Assembly (NCBI RefSeq): GCF_029338175.1
Contig: NZ_CP119862.1
Span: 1,178,001-1,242,000 of the forward strand
DNA: 64,000 nt
DNA from: Citrobacter enshiensis
Lineage (GTDB): Bacteria; Pseudomonadota; Gammaproteobacteria; Enterobacterales; Enterobacteriaceae
Direction: 5' to 3'
Part shown: positions 44,103 to 57,955 of the stretch, piece after piece
Numbering within the stretch: position 1 is the stretch's first letter
Layout of the letters: every line of letters begins with the position of its first letter
Position numbers and translations under genes: made by a program
Notes under the pieces: model-generated
The model's input: only the letters and a program-made list of their open reading frames with translations
Told to the model about the DNA's origin: nothing
Database searches by the model: none

Positions 44103-45437
44103 TTACTCTTCGCTCGTCTGCGGTGGCGTACCCGCGCTGGCAGGCTTGCGGCGCTTGCCGATATTTTTAGCGTCACGGTGACGTTTCTTCACACGTGGCT
44201 TCTCTTTGTCTTTCTCTTTTTTCTTCTCAGCGCGTTTAGCCAGCACTTTTTTAGACGGCTTACCGGTCAATTTCTCACTCGGCACACGCGTTGTCGGGCG
44301 AAGTTCATCAATGACACGCGCTTTCAGCGGTTCTTCAATGTAGCGACCGATCTTTAACAGCAGCAGATGATCGTGAGCTTCGACCAGAGAAATGGCGGTA
44401 CCTTTGCGACCGGCGCGGCCTGTACGGCCGATACGGTGCAGATAGGTATCTCCACTGCGCGGCATATCAAAGTTAATGACGTGACTAACGTCAGGAATAT
44501 CGATACCGCGCGCGGCAACGTCGGTGGCAACCAGTACGTTAACACGGCCGTCGGTGAGTCGCTTAATGCCTTCGTTGCGTTTGATCTGCGGCATCTCGCC
44601 TTCGAGATAGCAGTTGTTGATCCCTGCGGTACGCAGCATCCCGGCAAGCTCGTGTACGCGCTCGCGCTTACGCACAAACACGATAGTACGTGTGGCATCG
44701 TCCTGTTTTAGCAGGTGCTTCAACAGTTCGACTTTATGCTCTAAATTATCGGCACGGTAATACCATTGATGGATCTTTTTGCGCTCGCGAGTGGAAGGCG
44801 TGGCAGAGACTTCAACCGGTTCTTTCAGCAGGCGCTCAGCAAAATCTTTAATGGCTTCGCCTTCAAGCGTAGCGGAGAACAGCATCGTCTGATTACGCCA
44901 GCGTGTTTCCCCAGCGATATGTTCAATATCCTGAGCAAAACCCATGTCCACCATACGATCGGCTTCGTCGAGGATCAAGGTTTCGACGGCGCGGCAGTCG
45001 AAGTTTTCTTCTTTAATATACTGCAGCAGGCGACCGGTGGTGGCGACCACGATGTCCTGGTTTTCGCTAAACACTTCTGCGTGGTTCATGTATGCCACGC
45101 CCCCGGTGATGGTTGCGATATCCAGATGGGTGTTTTTCGCCAGTTCACGGGCGTGATCGGCAACCTGCATCGCCAGTTCGCGGGTCGGCGTCAGAATCAA
45201 AATTCGCGGCGGACCAGATTTTTTGCGCGGGAAGTCGAGCAGGTGCTGCAACGCTGGCAGCAGATATGCCGCCGTTTTACCGGTGCCTGTTGGCGCAGAA
45301 CCGAGTACATCACGGCCATCGAGCGCAGGCGGAATGGCGGCAGCCTGAATGGCGGTCGGGCGAGTGAAACCTTTATCCTGGAGAGCTTCCAGCAGGCTTT
45401 CATCGAGTTCAAGTTCGGAAAAAGTCGTTACAGTCAT
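44103..45437 (-). CDS. srmB: DEAD-box RNA helicase SrmB
   Basis: A 444-residue DEAD-box helicase with all core motifs: [15 protein letters not shown] (Q motif region), APTGTGKT (I), LDEADRM (II, DEAD), FSAT (III) and [11 protein letters not shown] (VI). The last 70 residues are a lysine/arginine-rich tail that binds rRNA. It acts early in 50S assembly, with L4 and L24. Divergent from yfiC. Confidence 0.98.
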   Translation of the reverse strand: MTVTTFSELELDESLLEALQDKGFTRPTAIQAAAIPPALDGRDVLGSAPTGTGKTAAYLLPALQHLLDFPRKKSGPPRILILTPTRELAMQVADHARELAKNTHLDIATITGGVAYMNHAEVFSENQDIVVATTGRLLQYIKEENFDCRAVETLILDEADRMVDMGFAQDIEHIAGETRWRNQTMLFSATLEGEAIKDFAERLLKEPVEVSATPSTRERKKIHQWYYRADNLEHKVELLKHLLKQDDATRTIVFVRKRERVHELAGMLRTAGINNCYLEGEMPQIKRNEGIKRLTDGRVNVLVATDVAARGIDIPDVSHVINFDMPRSGDTYLHRIGRTGRAGRKGTAISLVEAHDHLLLLKIGRYIEEPLKARVIDELRPTTRVPSEKLTGKPSKKVLAKRAEKKKEKDKEKPRVKKRHRDAKNIGKRRKPASAGTPPQTSEE

Positions 45438-45568
45438 GTTCTACCTCTGTGTGGGGCGCTGATTATAGACGTTACGGCTGCAATCTTCATCTGTTTGTAT
45501 GGATATCGCTTCTCAGGTATTGTTTTCACTCGGTGCTATTGCCGTTTTTCCTGCAAGGTTGTGTTTTC

Positions 45569-47937
<2,369 letters not shown>

Positions 47938-48027
47938 GTGTTTGGTCAGCATAGCACCACACTGCGCTTTACAGCACGTTTTATTTTTAGATGTGTTGCA
48001 ACCACTAAACATGAAAGGAGAAGACTG

Positions 48028-48126
48028 TTGGATGTAAAATACGGAAAATATTTTGCGAAGCAGGTCGTTAGCGCCAGATTATGTGATGAAATAAAGGCGC
48101 TGTTAGGTTACTCTGCAAGCGACTAA
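48028..48126 (+). CDS. Candidate 32-residue small protein upstream of rseD-rpoE
   Basis: A TTG start at 48028 preceded at seven bases by AAAGGAG (48014-48020) opens a 32-codon frame, beginning DVKYGKYFAKQVV after the start, ending with TAA at 48124-48126. The quality of the ribosome-binding site is much better than chance expectation for this gap. It lies in the nadB-rpoE intergenic region, on the rpoE strand. I do not recognise the product; it could be a regulatory leader. Confidence 0.4.
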   Translation: MDVKYGKYFAKQVVSARLCDEIKALLGYSASD

Positions 48127-48186
48127 ATGGGCATTTCTAAACAGATAGTGCGTTGTTCAGACTCTGTAGACTTATAATGAGAGATA

Positions 48187-48342
48187 ATGACCTGTCTACA
48201 ACATGACAAACAAAAACAAATGCGTAACGGAACTTTACGAAACTCTGACACTCTAACCTGTTGCTTGCTCATAGTGCAGCTGATGGAGTGGCGTTTCGAG
48301 AGCGCGTGGAAATTTGGTTTGGGGAGACTTTACCTCGGATGA
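48187..48342 (+). CDS. rseD: rpoE leader peptide RseD
   Basis: A 51-residue ORF starting MTCLQHDKQKQMRNG and ending WKFGLGRLYLG, matching E. coli RseD in length and in both ends. Its TGA overlaps the rpoE ATG (ATGA), so ribosomes finishing rseD can start rpoE. The rpoE ribosome-binding site GGGGAG at 48321-48326 lies inside rseD, 12 bases from the rpoE start. Start codon spacing is poor, and a TATAAT at 48173-48178 is so close that a transcript from it would be nearly leaderless. Confidence 0.82.
   Translation: MTCLQHDKQKQMRNGTLRNSDTLTCCLLIVQLMEWRFESAWKFGLGRLYLG
48229..48256 (+). promoter_or_regulatory. Sigma-E autoregulatory promoter
   Basis: GGAACTT at 48229-48235, 16-base spacer, TCTAA at 48252-48256: the sigma-E consensus at the position of the autoregulated rpoE promoter in E. 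coli. It lies within rseD. Confidence 0.85.
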
Positions 48343-48914
48343 GCGAGCAGTTAACGGACCAGGTCCTGGTTGAACGGGTCCAGAAGGGAGATCAGAAAGC
48401 CTTTAATTTACTGGTGGTGCGCTACCAGCATAAAGTGGCGAGTCTGGTTTCCCGCTATGTACCGTCGGGCGATGTTCCCGATGTGGTGCAAGAGTCATTT
48501 ATTAAGGCCTATCGCGCGCTGGATTCTTTCCGGGGAGATAGTGCTTTTTATACATGGCTGTATCGAATTGCAGTCAATACAGCTAAGAATTACCTGGTCG
48601 CTCAGGGGCGCCGCCCGCCATCCAGTGATGTGGATGCGATTGAAGCAGAAAACTTTGAAAGTGGCGGTGCGCTGAAAGAAATTTCGAACCCTGAGAACTT
48701 AATGTTGTCAGAAGAGCTGAGACAGATAGTTTTCCGAACTATTGAGTCCCTCCCGGAAGATTTGCGCATGGCAATTACCTTGCGGGAGCTAGATGGCCTA
48801 AGCTATGAAGAGATAGCCGCTATCATGGATTGTCCGGTGGGTACGGTGCGTTCTCGTATCTTCCGAGCGCGGGAAGCTATTGATAATAAAGTTCAACCGC
48901 TTATCAGGCGTTGA
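48339..48914 (+). CDS. rpoE: Envelope-stress sigma factor RpoE
   Basis: A 191-residue ECF sigma factor with sigma region 2 (VVQESFIKAYRALDSFRGDSAFYTWLYRIAVNTAKN) and region 4 (LPEDLRMAITLRELDGLSYEEIAAIMDCPVGTVRSRIFRARE). It directs transcription of outer-membrane biogenesis genes such as the bam genes and of small RNAs. The in-frame extension upstream of 48339 is not part of the protein. First main gene of rpoE-rseA-rseB-rseC; held inactive by RseA. Confidence 0.98.
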   Translation: MSEQLTDQVLVERVQKGDQKAFNLLVVRYQHKVASLVSRYVPSGDVPDVVQESFIKAYRALDSFRGDSAFYTWLYRIAVNTAKNYLVAQGRRPPSSDVDAIEAENFESGGALKEISNPENLMLSEELRQIVFRTIESLPEDLRMAITLRELDGLSYEEIAAIMDCPVGTVRSRIFRAREAIDNKVQPLIRR

Positions 48915-48945
48915 CGATGGCGGGATACTGGAAAAGGTATTAGGC

Positions 48946-49596
48946 ATGCAGAAAGAGAAACTTTCCGCTTTAATGGATGGCGAAACGCTGGATAATGAGC
49001 TGCTTCAAGCGCTGACTCATGACCCGGAAATGCAGAAAACATGGGAGAGTTATCACCTGATCCGCGATTCCATGCGCGGAGACACCGCTGATGTCCTCCA
49101 TTTCGATATTTCCGCGCGCGTTATGGCCGCGATTGAAAGCGAGCCCGTACGCCAGGCGACGCCGTTGATCCCTGAGGCCCAACCCGCACCGCACCAGTGG
49201 CAAAAAATGCCTTTCTGGAAGAAAATGCGTCCGTGGGCGGCGCAACTCACCCAAATGGGCGTAGCGGCATGCGTATCGCTTGCAGTTATTGTTGGCGTCC
49301 AGCACTATAACGGACAATCTGAAACGTCCCAGCAGCCTGAAACGCCGGTATTCAACACCTTACCAATGATGGGTAAGGCTAGCCCGGTGAGTCTGGGGGT
49401 ACCTTCTGATGCAACGGCCAGCGGTGGCCAGCAACAGCAGGTACAGGAGCAGCGTCGTCGTATCAATGCCATGCTGCAGGATTACGAACTGCAACGTCGA
49501 CTGCACTCCGAACAGCTTCAGTTTGAGCAGGCGCAAACACAGCAAGCCGCTGTGCAGGTGCCAGGAATTCAAACTTTAGGAACGCAATCGCAGTAA
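48946..49596 (+). CDS. rseA: Anti-sigma-E factor RseA
   Basis: A 216-residue single-pass inner-membrane protein. The N-terminal cytoplasmic domain (MQKEKLSALMDGETLDNELLQAL) binds RpoE, residues about 101-118 span the membrane, and the periplasmic part binds RseB and is cut by DegS, then RseP cuts in the membrane. The Q-rich linkers (GQQQQVQEQ) are as in E. coli. Stop and rseB start share a base (TAATG). Confidence 0.98.
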   Translation: MQKEKLSALMDGETLDNELLQALTHDPEMQKTWESYHLIRDSMRGDTADVLHFDISARVMAAIESEPVRQATPLIPEAQPAPHQWQKMPFWKKMRPWAAQLTQMGVAACVSLAVIVGVQHYNGQSETSQQPETPVFNTLPMMGKASPVSLGVPSDATASGGQQQQVQEQRRRINAMLQDYELQRRLHSEQLQFEQAQTQQAAVQVPGIQTLGTQSQ

Positions 49597-50549
49597 TGAA
49601 GCAACTTTGGTTTGCCATGTCACTTGTGACAGGTAGCCTGTTCTTCTCTGCTAACGCCTCGGCCAATCCTGCGTCCGGGGCGTTGTTGCAGCAGATGAAT
49701 CTGGCCAGCCAGTCACTCACTTACGAGCTGTCATTCGTCAGCATCAATAAACAAGGCGTTGAGTCTCTGCGTTATCGGCATGCGCGCCTCGATAACCGTC
49801 CGCTTGCACAATTGTTGCAACTGGATGGCCCGCGCCGGGAAGTCGTCCAGCGTGGAAACGAAATCAGCTATTTCGAGCCTGGGCTCGAACCGTTTACCTT
49901 AAACGGTGACTACATCGTTGATTCCCTGCCTTCTCTGGTCTATACCGACTTTAAGCGACTCGCTCCCTTTTATGATTTTATCGCTGTCGGGAAAACGCGT
50001 ATTGCTGACCGTTTGTGTGAAGTGATCCGTGTTGTTGCGCGTGACGGTACCCGCTATAGCTACATCGTGTGGATGGACACAGAGACCCGATTACCGATGA
50101 GGGTTGATCTACTGGATCGCGATGGTGAAACGCTGGAGCAGTTCCGTGTGATTGCCTTCAACGTGAACGATGATATCGGCAATACGATGCAGGCCCTGGC
50201 AAAAGCGAGCCTGCCGCCTCTGCTTTCCGTTCCTGCGGGAGAAAAGACCAACTTCAACTGGAGTCCATCCTGGCTTCCGCAAGGATTCAGCGAAATCTCC
50301 AGTAGCCGACGCCCGATTCCGACCATGGAAATGCCTATTGAGTCTCGTCTGTACTCCGATGGTTTGTTCAGTTTCTCGGTGAACGTTAACCGTGCGACGC
50401 AAGCCAGTACCGATCAACTGCTGCGTACCGGGCGCAGAACGGTAAGCACCAGCGTGCGCGAGAACGCAGAAATCACCGTTGTGGGTGAACTCCCGCCGCA
50501 AACGGCCAAACGCATTGCAGACAACATTAAGTTCAGGGCAGCGCAATGA
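49596..50549 (+). CDS. rseB: Periplasmic sigma-E regulator RseB
   Basis: A 317-residue periplasmic protein with a signal peptide ending at NASA (about residue 23), a large lipid-binding domain like LolA and a C-terminal domain that contacts RseA. It protects RseA from DegS until off-pathway LPS displaces it. It overlaps rseA by one base and rseC by four, so the operon is translationally coupled. Confidence 0.97.
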   Translation: MKQLWFAMSLVTGSLFFSANASANPASGALLQQMNLASQSLTYELSFVSINKQGVESLRYRHARLDNRPLAQLLQLDGPRREVVQRGNEISYFEPGLEPFTLNGDYIVDSLPSLVYTDFKRLAPFYDFIAVGKTRIADRLCEVIRVVARDGTRYSYIVWMDTETRLPMRVDLLDRDGETLEQFRVIAFNVNDDIGNTMQALAKASLPPLLSVPAGEKTNFNWSPSWLPQGFSEISSSRRPIPTMEMPIESRLYSDGLFSFSVNVNRATQASTDQLLRTGRRTVSTSVRENAEITVVGELPPQTAKRIADNIKFRAAQ

Positions 50550-51025
50550 TCAAAGAGTGGGCAACGGTTGTCTCCTGGCAGGATGGTCAGGCGATGGTGA
50601 GTTGTGATGTTAAGGCATCCTGCAGCAGTTGCGCTTCCCGCGCGGGATGCGGCACTCGAGTGTTGAATAAACTGGGACCACAAACGACGCATACGATTGT
50701 GGTACCGAGTGCCGAACCGTTGGTTCCGGGTCAGAAAGTCGAACTGGGGATTGCCGAAGGGAGCCTGCTGGGGTCAGCGATGTTGGTATACCTGTCACCG
50801 CTGGCTGGACTTTTTCTGTTTGCTTCCCTGTTTCAGGTATTGTTCAGTTCAGATATCGCGGCACTGAGCGGTGCGATATTAGGCGGGGTCGGGGGATTTT
50901 TGATTGCACGTGGTTTCTCCCGCAAACTGGCAACGCGAGAAGCCTGGCAACCGGTGATTCTGAACGTTGCCTTACCGCCGGGAATGCTCCGCGTTGAGAC
51001 CCCTCCAGCCGAAACGAGCCAGTGA
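50546..51025 (+). CDS. rseC: Sigma-E operon protein RseC
   Basis: A 159-residue inner-membrane protein with two membrane segments (about 75-95 and 100-120) and a cysteine cluster in the N-terminal cytoplasmic part (CDVKASCSSCASRAGCGT), typical of RseC/RnfB-type proteins with redox-active or Fe-S cysteines. RseC works on SoxR reduction with the Rsx complex and has been linked to LPS regulation. Its stop codon lies within the operon terminator. Confidence 0.95.
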   Translation: MIKEWATVVSWQDGQAMVSCDVKASCSSCASRAGCGTRVLNKLGPQTTHTIVVPSAEPLVPGQKVELGIAEGSLLGSAMLVYLSPLAGLFLFASLFQVLFSSDIAALSGAILGGVGGFLIARGFSRKLATREAWQPVILNVALPPGMLRVETPPAETSQ

Positions 51026-51047
51026 TTTCACTGGCTTTGTTGTATTT
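51017..51047 (+). terminator. Terminator of the rpoE operon
   Basis: AGCCAGTG/CACTGGCT stem with an ATTT loop followed by a T-rich tract; the rseC stop codon (51023-51025) is inside the left arm and loop. Confidence 0.82.
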
Positions 51048-51220
51048 TGCATTGCAAAAGCGATGTTGTTTCCAGTTCCCGCTATCCTTGCTCTATGAAC
51101 ATTTCCTCGCCTCAGCGTTGTAGTGTAGAATGCGGCGTTTCACTTAAACAGACGTTAAGCTCAGAACAGCGACTTCTCAGAGCCTGTCGAACCAGGCGTA
51201 AGGCACAATAATTACTCTAT

Positions 51221-53020
51221 ATGAAGAACATACGTAACTTTTCAATCATAGCTCACATCGACCACGGTAAATCGACGCTGTCTGACCGTATTATCCAGAT
51301 CTGCGGTGGCCTGTCTGACCGTGAAATGGAAGCGCAGGTTCTCGACTCGATGGATCTTGAGCGTGAGCGCGGTATTACGATCAAAGCGCAGAGCGTGACG
51401 CTCGATTTCAAAGCATCTGATGGTGAAACCTATCAGCTTAACTTTATCGACACCCCTGGCCACGTTGACTTCTCTTATGAAGTTTCCCGTTCACTGGCGG
51501 CTTGTGAAGGTGCATTGCTGGTGGTTGACGCCGGACAGGGCGTAGAAGCACAAACCCTGGCGAACTGCTATACCGCCATGGAAATGGATCTGGAAGTGGT
51601 TCCGGTCCTGAACAAAATTGACTTACCTGCCGCCGATCCTGAACGTGTGGCGGAAGAGATTGAAGACATTGTCGGTATCGACGCTACCGACGCTGTGCGC
51701 TGCTCCGCGAAGACCGGCGTTGGCGTACCGGACGTTCTGGAACGTCTGGTGCGTGATATTCCGCCGCCGGAAGGCGATCCGGAAGGCCCGCTGCAGGCGC
51801 TGATCATCGACTCCTGGTTCGATAACTACCTTGGCGTCGTCTCGCTGGTGCGTATTAAAAACGGTACCATGCGTAAAGGCGACAAAATTAAAGTGATGAG
51901 CACCGGGCAGGTCTACAACGCAGACCGTCTGGGCATCTTCACGCCGAAGCAGGTTGACCGTACTGAGCTGAAATGCGGCGAGGTAGGTTGGCTGGTTTGC
52001 GCGATTAAAGACATCCTCGGCGCACCGGTGGGCGATACGCTGACGCAGGCGCGTAACCCGGCGGAGAAAGCGCTGCCAGGCTTCAAAAAGGTTAAACCGC
52101 AGGTTTATGCGGGTCTGTTCCCGGTCAGTTCAGACGATTACGAAAACTTCCGCGATGCGCTCGGTAAACTGAGCCTGAACGACGCTTCTCTGTTCTACGA
52201 GCCGGAAAGCTCAACGGCGCTGGGCTTCGGCTTCCGCTGTGGCTTCCTGGGGCTGTTGCACATGGAGATCATTCAGGAACGTCTGGAACGTGAATACGAT
52301 CTGGATCTGATCACCACCGCGCCTACTGTTGTTTACGAAGTCGAAACGACCAGCAAAGAAACTATCTATGTCGATAGCCCGTCCAAACTGCCGCCGCTGA
52401 ACAACATCTATGAGTTGCGCGAGCCGATCGCGGAATGTCATATGTTGCTGCCGCAGGCTTACCTGGGCAACGTTATCACGCTGTGTATCGAGAAGCGTGG
52501 CGTACAGACCAATATGGTTTACCACGGTAACCAGGTGGCGCTGACCTACGAAATCCCGATGGCGGAAGTGGTGCTCGACTTCTTCGACCGTCTGAAGTCA
52601 ACGTCTCGTGGCTACGCTTCGCTGGACTATAACTTCAAACGCTTCCAGACGTCGGACATGGTTCGTGTTGACGTGTTGATTAACAACGAGCGTGTTGATG
52701 CGCTGGCGCTGATTACCCATCGCGGCAACTCGCAAAGCCGTGGCCGTGATTTGGTTGAGAAGATGAAAGAGCTCATCCCGCGCCAGCAGTTTGATATTGC
52801 TATCCAGGCCGCGATTGGGACACACATTATTGCGCGCTCGACGGTGAAGCAGCTGCGTAAGAACGTGTTGGCGAAGTGCTATGGCGGTGATATCAGCCGT
52901 AAGAAAAAACTGCTGCAGAAGCAGAAAGAAGGTAAAAAACGAATGAAGCAGATCGGTAACGTAGAGCTGCCTCAGGAAGCGTTTCTCGCCATTCTGCATG
53001 TCGGTAAAGACAGCAAATAA
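51221..53020 (+). CDS. lepA: Translation factor LepA (EF4)
   Basis: A 599-residue GTPase with P-loop AHIDHGKST (residues 11-19), switch [14 protein letters not shown] and the unique C-terminal domain. LepA acts in ribosome biogenesis/initiation under stress; back-translocase activity was reported in vitro. It is 15 bp upstream of lepB. The 195-bp gap before it holds the rpoE terminator and the lepA promoter region, no gene. Confidence 0.98.
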   Translation: MKNIRNFSIIAHIDHGKSTLSDRIIQICGGLSDREMEAQVLDSMDLERERGITIKAQSVTLDFKASDGETYQLNFIDTPGHVDFSYEVSRSLAACEGALLVVDAGQGVEAQTLANCYTAMEMDLEVVPVLNKIDLPAADPERVAEEIEDIVGIDATDAVRCSAKTGVGVPDVLERLVRDIPPPEGDPEGPLQALIIDSWFDNYLGVVSLVRIKNGTMRKGDKIKVMSTGQVYNADRLGIFTPKQVDRTELKCGEVGWLVCAIKDILGAPVGDTLTQARNPAEKALPGFKKVKPQVYAGLFPVSSDDYENFRDALGKLSLNDASLFYEPESSTALGFGFRCGFLGLLHMEIIQERLEREYDLDLITTAPTVVYEVETTSKETIYVDSPSKLPPLNNIYELREPIAECHMLLPQAYLGNVITLCIEKRGVQTNMVYHGNQVALTYEIPMAEVVLDFFDRLKSTSRGYASLDYNFKRFQTSDMVRVDVLINNERVDALALITHRGNSQSRGRDLVEKMKELIPRQQFDIAIQAAIGTHIIARSTVKQLRKNVLAKCYGGDISRKKKLLQKQKEGKKRMKQIGNVELPQEAFLAILHVGKDSK

Positions 53021-53035
53021 TCCTAAGGAGTTGGC

Positions 53036-54010
53036 ATGGCGAATATGTTTGCCCTGATTCTGGTGATTGCCACACTGGTGACGGGCATTTTATGGTGCGT
53101 GGATAAATTTATCTTCGCGCCAAAACGTCGGGAGCGTCAGGCAGCGGCACAAGCCGCTGTCAATGAATCGCTGGACAAAGCCACGCTAAAAAAAGTGGCG
53201 CCTAAGCCAGGCTGGCTGGAAACCGGCGCGTCGGTGTTTCCGGTGCTGGCGATTGTGCTGGTTGTGCGTTCATTTATTTATGAACCTTTCCAGATCCCGT
53301 CAGGTTCGATGATGCCGACACTGTTAATCGGTGACTTTATTCTGGTGGAAAAATTCGCCTATGGAATTAAAGACCCGATTTATCAGAAAACCTTGATTGA
53401 AACCGGTCATCCAAAACGTGGCGATATCGTGGTCTTTAAATACCCGGAAGATCCGCGTCTGGATTACATCAAACGCGCTGTCGGTTTACCGGGTGATAAA
53501 GTCTCGTACGATCCGGTAGCGAAAGAAGTCACCATTCAGCCTGGGTGCAGCTCAGGTCAGGCATGTGAAAATGCGCTGGCGGTAACCTATTCCAATGTTC
53601 AGCCGAGCGATTTTGTGCAGACGTTTGCCCGTCGTAACGGAGGCGAAGCCAGCAGTGGATTCTTTGAAGTGCCGTTGAACGAAACCAAAGATAACGGTAT
53701 TCGTCTGACTGAGCGCAAAGAGACGCTGGGTGAGGTAACACACCGGATTCTGACCGTGCCAATTGCACAGGATCAGGTCGGGATGTATTACCAGCAGCCG
53801 GGCCAGCAACTGGCAACCTGGATTGTACCGCCGGGACAATACTTCATGATGGGTGATAACCGTGATAACAGCGCGGACAGCCGTTACTGGGGATTTGTAC
53901 CGGAAGCAAACCTGGTCGGTAAAGCAACGGCGATCTGGATGAGTTTTGATAAACAAGAAGGTGAATGGCCTACCGGCGTGCGTTTAAGCCGGATTGGTGG
54001 TATTCATTAA
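53036..54010 (+). CDS. lepB: Signal peptidase I
   Basis: A 324-residue inner-membrane protease. Two membrane segments (about 4-22 and 65-80) flank a cytoplasmic loop; the nucleophile Ser91 is in IPSGSMMPTL and the general-base lysine in YIKRAVGLPGD. The box E motif GDNRDNSADSR is present. It removes signal peptides on the periplasmic face and is essential. A GAGTTGGC context precedes the ATG, with AAGGAG at 53024-53029. Confidence 0.98.
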   Translation: MANMFALILVIATLVTGILWCVDKFIFAPKRRERQAAAQAAVNESLDKATLKKVAPKPGWLETGASVFPVLAIVLVVRSFIYEPFQIPSGSMMPTLLIGDFILVEKFAYGIKDPIYQKTLIETGHPKRGDIVVFKYPEDPRLDYIKRAVGLPGDKVSYDPVAKEVTIQPGCSSGQACENALAVTYSNVQPSDFVQTFARRNGGEASSGFFEVPLNETKDNGIRLTERKETLGEVTHRILTVPIAQDQVGMYYQQPGQQLATWIVPPGQYFMMGDNRDNSADSRYWGFVPEANLVGKATAIWMSFDKQEGEWPTGVRLSRIGGIH

Positions 54011-54025
54011 TTCCTGATAAATGTT

Positions 54026-54054
54026 CATGTTGTCGTCGTAATGGCGACAACATG
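54026..54054 (+). terminator. Hairpin after lepB
   Basis: Ten-base stem CATGTTGTCG/CGACAACATG, nine-base loop, followed by AATTATTTATT rather than a T run; a possible weak terminator ahead of the rnc promoter. Confidence 0.5.
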
Positions 54055-54111
54055 AATTATTTATTGGATAAATTTCCCCAGACTAACGACATCCTTTGTC
54101 GTTGTGTATAG

Positions 54112-55817
<1,706 letters not shown>

Positions 55818-55830
55818 GACGAAGAATATA

Positions 55831-56559
55831 ATGGAAGGCTGGCAGCGCGCATTCGTATTGCACAGCCGTCCGTGGAGCGAAACCAGCCTGATACTGGACG
55901 TCTTCACGGAAGAGTCAGGTCGCGTGCGTCTGGTCGCCAAAGGCGCACGTTCCAAACGTTCTAATCTGAAAGGCGCTTTACAGCCTTTCACACCGCTCCT
56001 GCTTCGCTTTGGCGGTCGTGGTGAGGTGAAAACCTTACGCAGCGCAGAAGCCGTCTCCCTGGCGCTTCCTCTCAGCGGTATCACACTCTACAGCGGTCTC
56101 TACATCAACGAACTGGTTTCTCGTGTACTTGAGTACGAGACGCGCTTTTCTGAACTCTTTTTTGATTATCTGAACTGTATACAAACACTGGCAGGTGTCA
56201 CGGGGACTCCCGAACCCGCTCTGCGTCGCTTTGAGCTCGCGTTGCTCGGTCACCTGGGCTATGGGGTGGACTTCACGCATTGTGCTGGCAGCGGTGAGCT
56301 GGTGGATGACACCATGACGTATCGCTATCGCGAAGAGAAAGGGTTCATCGCCAGCGTCGTGATTGATAACAACACCTTCACCGGACGACATCTGAAGGCG
56401 CTTGAGGCAAGAGAATTTCCTGATGTTGATACATTGCGCGCAGCGAAACGCTTTACCCGTATGGCGCTAAAGCCGTATCTTGGTGGTAAGCCGTTAAAAA
56501 GCCGGGAGCTCTTCCGGCAATTTATGCCAAAACGCGCAGTGAAAACGAATAACGATTAA
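55831..56559 (+). CDS. recO: DNA repair protein RecO
   Basis: A 242-residue protein with an N-terminal OB fold ([19 protein letters not shown]) and helical C-terminal domain. With RecR it loads RecA onto SSB-coated gaps and also anneals strands. The start at 55831 lies 13 bp after the era stop; the open frame upstream overlaps era and is not conserved. Confidence 0.97.
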   Translation: MEGWQRAFVLHSRPWSETSLILDVFTEESGRVRLVAKGARSKRSNLKGALQPFTPLLLRFGGRGEVKTLRSAEAVSLALPLSGITLYSGLYINELVSRVLEYETRFSELFFDYLNCIQTLAGVTGTPEPALRRFELALLGHLGYGVDFTHCAGSGELVDDTMTYRYREEKGFIASVVIDNNTFTGRHLKALEAREFPDVDTLRAAKRFTRMALKPYLGGKPLKSRELFRQFMPKRAVKTNND

Positions 56560-56570
56560 CGAGGATTGTC

Positions 56571-57302
56571 ATGGCTGAATTACTGTTAGGCGTCAACATT
56601 GACCACATTGCTACTCTGCGTAATGCGCGTGGCACTGCATACCCGGACCCGGTACAGGCGGCATTTATCGCCGAACAGGCGGGGGCTGACGGTATTACCG
56701 TGCACCTGCGTGAAGATCGCCGCCATATCACCGATCGTGACGTGCGTATTCTGCGCCAAACGCTGGATACCCGCATGAACCTGGAGATGGCGGTGACGGA
56801 AGAGATGCTGGCGATTGCCGTTGAGACTAAGCCGCATTTTTGCTGTCTGGTACCGGAAAAACGCCAGGAAGTGACCACCGAGGGCGGTCTGGATGTGGCG
56901 GGTCAGCGTGACAAAATGCGTGATGCCTGTAAACGTCTGGCCGACGCAGGGATCCTCGTATCATTGTTCATTGATGCCGATGAAGAGCAGATCAAAGCCG
57001 CCGCAGAGGTTGGGGCGCCCTACATTGAAATTCATACTGGCTGCTATGCGGATGCAAAAACTGATGCTGAGCAGGCGCAGGAGCTGGCGCGTATCGCCAA
57101 CGCGGCGACATTTGCGGCAGGTCTGGGGCTGAAAGTGAATGCGGGCCACGGCCTGACGTATCACAACGTGAAAGCCATCGCGGCGTTGCCGGAAATGCAC
57201 GAGCTGAATATCGGGCATGCCATTATCGGACGCGCGGTGATGAGCGGCCTGAAAGAGGCGGTTGCTGAAATGAAACGTCTGATGCTGGAAGCGCGTGGCT
57301 AA
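56571..57302 (+). CDS. pdxJ: Pyridoxine 5'-phosphate synthase
   Basis: A 243-residue TIM-barrel enzyme that joins 1-deoxyxylulose 5-phosphate and aminoacetone phosphate derivative to give pyridoxine phosphate. The conserved starts and loops [24 protein letters not shown] and [16 protein letters not shown] are present. Its last base is shared with the acpS start (TAATG). Confidence 0.98.
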   Translation: MAELLLGVNIDHIATLRNARGTAYPDPVQAAFIAEQAGADGITVHLREDRRHITDRDVRILRQTLDTRMNLEMAVTEEMLAIAVETKPHFCCLVPEKRQEVTTEGGLDVAGQRDKMRDACKRLADAGILVSLFIDADEEQIKAAAEVGAPYIEIHTGCYADAKTDAEQAQELARIANAATFAAGLGLKVNAGHGLTYHNVKAIAALPEMHELNIGHAIIGRAVMSGLKEAVAEMKRLMLEARG

Positions 57303-57682
57303 TGGCGATCCTGGGTTTGGGCACGGATATTGTAGAGATTGCCCGTATTGAGGCGGTTATCTCACGGTCGGGCGATCGTCTTGCAAGAAGAGTGCTCAGC
57401 GACAATGAGTGGGCCATTTGGGAAACGCACCAACAACCGGTGCGTTTTCTCGCCAAACGTTTCGCGGTAAAAGAGGCGGCGGCAAAAGCCTTCGGCACTG
57501 GAATTCGCAACGGTCTGGCGTTTAATCAGTTTGAAGTGTTTAACGATGAACTCGGCAAGCCGCGTTTGCGGTTGTGGGGGGAGGCGTTGAAGCTGGCGGA
57601 AACCCTCGGTGTGGCCAGTATGCACGTTACGCTGGCCGATGAACGACACTACGCCTGCGCCACGGTGATTATCGAGAGTTAA
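57302..57682 (+). CDS. acpS: Holo-acyl-carrier-protein synthase
   Basis: A 126-residue phosphopantetheinyl transferase with the [13 protein letters not shown] start and the WALKER-free signature [19 protein letters not shown] that binds CoA and Mg2+. It attaches 4'-phosphopantetheine to ACP. Last gene of the rnc-era-recO-pdxJ-acpS cluster; convergent with yfhL. Confidence 0.98.
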   Translation: MAILGLGTDIVEIARIEAVISRSGDRLARRVLSDNEWAIWETHQQPVRFLAKRFAVKEAAAKAFGTGIRNGLAFNQFEVFNDELGKPRLRLWGEALKLAETLGVASMHVTLADERHYACATVIIES

Positions 57683-57694
57683 GCCTGGGCCGTT

Positions 57695-57955
57695 TTAGAG
57701 TTTGTCCGCGTGGTGCATCAGGACAAACTTATCCCACAACTGCTCCTGCGTTTCGACGTGTGCCGGATCTTTCAGAATTGTATTCGGGATCGGGCATACT
57801 TTCTGACAGGTTGGCGTGTCGTAATGGCCAACGCATTCGGTACATTTGTCGCTGTTAATCTCATAGATAGCATCGCCCATGGAAATAGCCTCGTTTGGGC
57901 ATTCAGGTTCGCACATATCGCAATTGATGCAGCGTTTAGTAATGAGTAAAGACAT
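57695..57955 (-). CDS. yfhL: YfhL-family 2[4Fe-4S] ferredoxin
   Basis: An 86-residue ferredoxin with two cluster-binding motifs, CINCDMCEPECP and CTECVGHYDTPTCQKVCP; the longer insertion in the second is typical of the Alvin/YfhL type of low-potential ferredoxin. Its physiological partner is not settled. It lies convergent with acpS, 12 bp away. Confidence 0.96.
   Translation of the reverse strand: MSLLITKRCINCDMCEPECPNEAISMGDAIYEINSDKCTECVGHYDTPTCQKVCPIPNTILKDPAHVETQEQLWDKFVLMHHADKL

Noticed and set aside
47938-48027. Longer form of the small ORF upstream of rseD, starting at 47938
   Set aside because: The upstream ATG lies on the NadR operator without a ribosome-binding site; only the TTG at 48028 has one.
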